This document shows positions 62,118 through 64,000 of a stretch of 64,000 bases of DNA, piece after piece. The position numbers and the translations under genes are program-made. The DNA comes from an uncultured Allorhizobium sp. (GTDB taxonomy: Bacteria; Pseudomonadota; Alphaproteobacteria; Rhizobiales; Rhizobiaceae), in contig OY288189.1 in assembly GCA_958439205.1 (NCBI GenBank), positions 4,045,001 through 4,109,000 on the forward strand, in the 5' to 3' direction. The first letter of the stretch is position 1; every line of letters begins with the position of its first letter. Below the pieces are notes generated by a model. It was not told where the DNA came from. It did not search any database and was given only the letters and a program-made list of their open reading frames with translations.

Positions 62118-63134
62118 ATGCTGGCCACCATACTCCATGGCAAAGGCGATATCCGCTGCGAAGAGATCGCTGAACCCACGATCCTCAAGCCGACGGATGC
62201 CATCATCAAGCTTGCGGCTTCCTGCGTCTGCGGCTCCGATCTCTGGCCCTATCGCGGCCTTCAGCCAATGAATGGACCCGCCAACATGGGCCATGAATAT
62301 TGCGGTGTCGTCGTCGAGGTCGGCGAGGCCGTGAAGACGATCAAACCCGGCCAATTCGTCGTCGGCTCATTTTGCCTCTCGGACAACACCTGCCCGCATT
62401 GCCGCTTCGGCTTCCAGTCCTCCTGCGAGCAACGGGAGTTCATGACGGGGGCGCAGGCGCCTTACGCCCGCGTCCCGCTCGCCGACGGCACACTGGTCGC
62501 GACCCCGCACCTGCCCGATGAGGATCTGATCCCAAGCCTGCTGGCCGTTTCGGACGTTCTCGGCACCGGCTGGTATGCCGCTGATGCAGCCCGCGTCTCG
62601 GAAGGCTCGACAGCCGTAGTCGTTGGCGATGGTGCCGTCGGCTTGATGGGTGTTCTTGCCGCCAAGCAGATGGGGGCCGAACGGATCATCGCCATGAGCC
62701 GCCACAAGAGCCGCCAGGATCTGGCGCTCGAATTCGGTGCCACGCACATCGTGTCTGAGCGCGGCGATGATGGCGTGAAGCGGATCAAGGAAATCACGGA
62801 CGGGGTCGGAGCGGAATCCGTGCTTGAATGTGTCGGCACGCAGGAATCCATGTCACAAGCGATCAGTTGCGCCCGCCCAGGCGGCCATATCGGCTTCGTC
62901 GGCGTTCCCCATGGAGTCCAGATCGCCGGCCAGGACCTGTTCTTCGCCCAGAAGAGCCTGATGGGCGGCCCTGCCCCCGTCCGCCGCTTCCTACCCTATC
63001 TCATGGATCTGGTGCTCAAACGCGAGATCAACCCGGGCCGTGTCTTCGACCTCGAAATCCCGCTCTCCGATGTCGCCGAAGGCTACCGCGCCATGGACGA
63101 ACGGCGGGCGATCAAGGCCCTGCTGCGACTGTAA
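62118..63134 (+). CDS. Zinc-dependent alcohol dehydrogenase
   Basis: The 338-residue medium-chain dehydrogenase has the catalytic zinc site (CVCGSDLWPYRG, GHEYCGVV) and a shortened structural loop with CPHCRFGFQSSC. A Rossmann segment VVGDGAVGLMGVLAAKQ follows. NAD(P) use and alcohol substrate are unknown. AAAGGAC lies upstream of the ATG. It follows the cyclophilin-like gene by 24 bases and probably belongs to the same operon. Confidence 0.9.
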   Translation: MLATILHGKGDIRCEEIAEPTILKPTDAIIKLAASCVCGSDLWPYRGLQPMNGPANMGHEYCGVVVEVGEAVKTIKPGQFVVGSFCLSDNTCPHCRFGFQSSCEQREFMTGAQAPYARVPLADGTLVATPHLPDEDLIPSLLAVSDVLGTGWYAADAARVSEGSTAVVVGDGAVGLMGVLAAKQMGAERIIAMSRHKSRQDLALEFGATHIVSERGDDGVKRIKEITDGVGAESVLECVGTQESMSQAISCARPGGHIGFVGVPHGVQIAGQDLFFAQKSLMGGPAPVRRFLPYLMDLVLKREINPGRVFDLEIPLSDVAEGYRAMDERRAIKALLRL

Positions 63135-63188
63135 CGGCTGCTGCCGGCGCTGTTTGCAAAGACAATCAGACTCCACCCATCAGCGTTG

Positions 63189-63205
63189 CCGGAAATGATT
63201 TCCGG
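63189..63205. promoter_or_regulatory. 17-bp palindrome upstream of xdhC-like gene
   Basis: CCGGAAAT and ATTTCCGG flank a central G. It lies 42 bases before the XdhC start and is a likely regulator-binding site. Confidence 0.5.
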
Positions 63206-63246
63206 TGGCGGGGATGTACCTTTGTCACGCGTGACTTGGCTCAAAA

Positions 63247-64000
63247 ATGCTCATCCATCCACACAAGGCGTTCGACAGCGATGATCCTCAGGAGTTGTTG
63301 GGCTTCGCCTTAGAGGTCTCGCGGAGACATCCCTGTGCGCTGGCAACCCTAGTCGATATCAAGGGCGGCGCGGCCAGATCACTGGGATCACACATCGTGG
63401 TCGCAGCCGACGGCCGTTATGCCGGATACGTCTCGGGAGGCTGCGTGGAAGCGGCGATTGCCGCAGAAGCCCTTCTCGCGATCCAAGATCGGAAAGACAA
63501 GCTCGTCAGCTTTGGCAAAGACTCGCCCTTCAAGGATATCATCTTGCCATGCGGCGGCAGCATCACCGTTGCCATTCACGTGTTGAAGGACGTGGCGAGT
63601 TTGCAATCGGCTGTCATCCGTCTCAGCGAGCGGCATCCTGCGGCTCTTTCCTATGACCCGAACGCGGAAAGCCTTACCCACTCGGACCTTGTGCAAGGGA
63701 CTGGGTGGAAGGACGACATCTTTACCACCCTCTATCATCCACCGATCCGAACACTTGTGTCGGGTGGATCCTTCGAAGTGGCTCGCTTCACCGCCTTGAT
63801 GAGAGCCGCCGAGATGGAGGCTGTCACCGTTCCGGACAGATTTCAGAGCGCGGATGTAAAACAATTGGTCGACGGCTACACGGCGATCGTTCTGATGCAT
63901 CACGACGTGGACAAGGAAATGGGACTCCTGAAGGTCGCTCTGGAAAGCAATGCGTTCTACATCGGTGCTCTCGGCAGCATACGGACGCACGAGAAACGCA
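63247..64000 (+). CDS. XdhC-family molybdenum cofactor insertion protein, 5' part
   Basis: The 251 codons in the window encode an XdhC/CoxI-type protein; the end is missing. Early residues read HPCALATLVDIKGGAARSLGSHIVV and GYVSGGCVEAAIAAEAL, the family's first domain. XdhC proteins sulfurate and insert the molybdenum cofactor into xanthine-dehydrogenase-like enzymes, so this one is a maturation factor for the IorAB-type enzyme. The ATG at 63247 lacks a strong ribosome-binding sequence. Later parts (LPCGGSITVAIHVL) agree. Confidence 0.88.
   Translation, partial: MLIHPHKAFDSDDPQELLGFALEVSRRHPCALATLVDIKGGAARSLGSHIVVAADGRYAGYVSGGCVEAAIAAEALLAIQDRKDKLVSFGKDSPFKDIILPCGGSITVAIHVLKDVASLQSAVIRLSERHPAALSYDPNAESLTHSDLVQGTGWKDDIFTTLYHPPIRTLVSGGSFEVARFTALMRAAEMEAVTVPDRFQSADVKQLVDGYTAIVLMHHDVDKEMGLLKVALESNAFYIGALGSIRTHEKR

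Overview
The window looks like chromosome of a Rhizobiaceae alphaproteobacterium in the Agrobacterium/Rhizobium group. Supporting marks are the groESL operon with both a heat-shock sigma-32-type promoter and a CIRCE element, a short HisG paired with HisZ, a plant-type glutamate-cysteine ligase, the alphaproteobacterial ATP synthase zeta (DUF1476) protein, a lipid A oxidase-like barrel, DUF1127 and DUF3422 proteins, and a mannosylfructose-phosphate synthase/phosphatase pair of the kind known from Agrobacterium. Base composition is high in G+C, so many genes carry long open frames on the opposite strand; these were treated as shadows.

Positions 1-54.2 kb read as core chromosome. Regions in order: ribF (partial), a HAD protein and chrA; groES-groEL with a decayed duplication of the groEL end; a poorly coding stretch; doxX-like; a methyltransferase, hisG, hisZ and hisS; a RelBE-type toxin-antitoxin pair; two secreted metal-type proteins; a HAD hydrolase and two Tag-like DNA glycosylases tail to tail; two L,D-transpeptidases; an outer-membrane barrel; the glcD-glcE-(DUF4870)-glcF glycolate oxidase operon with a divergent LysR gene; several conserved hypothetical genes; an FCD-type GntR regulator; mfpsA-mfpsB; a NUDIX gene; a PiT phosphate transporter behind a PHO box; rsmE and gshA; a chemoreceptor; LysR and TetR regulators; a patatin; adhP; a Tat-exported dienelactone hydrolase; guaB; the zeta subunit; an exported metallo-beta-lactamase-fold protein; an MFS exporter; rlmE and a Ppx/GppA protein.

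A tRNA-Gln(CTG) gene at 54.2 kb separates this from a more accessory-looking segment. About 0.5 kb of weakly coding DNA follows it. Then come a DUF6152/membrane-protein/micropeptide cluster, a LysR regulator divergent from an IorA-IorB-type molybdenum hydroxylase plus cytochrome c, an MFS transporter overlapping an exported cyclophilin-like protein, a zinc alcohol dehydrogenase, and a XdhC-type molybdenum cofactor insertion protein cut by the window end. A near-repeat shared by the iorA/LysR intergenic region and the MFS promoter suggests one regulator governs both blocks. This 55-64 kb segment is the best candidate for an undescribed system: exported oxidation of an unknown N-heterocycle or aldehyde, with electrons passed to a dedicated cytochrome.

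All family assignments come from reading translations and motifs by eye; no database search was run. Substrates of the transporters, dehydrogenases and the molybdenum enzyme cannot be read from the sequence.
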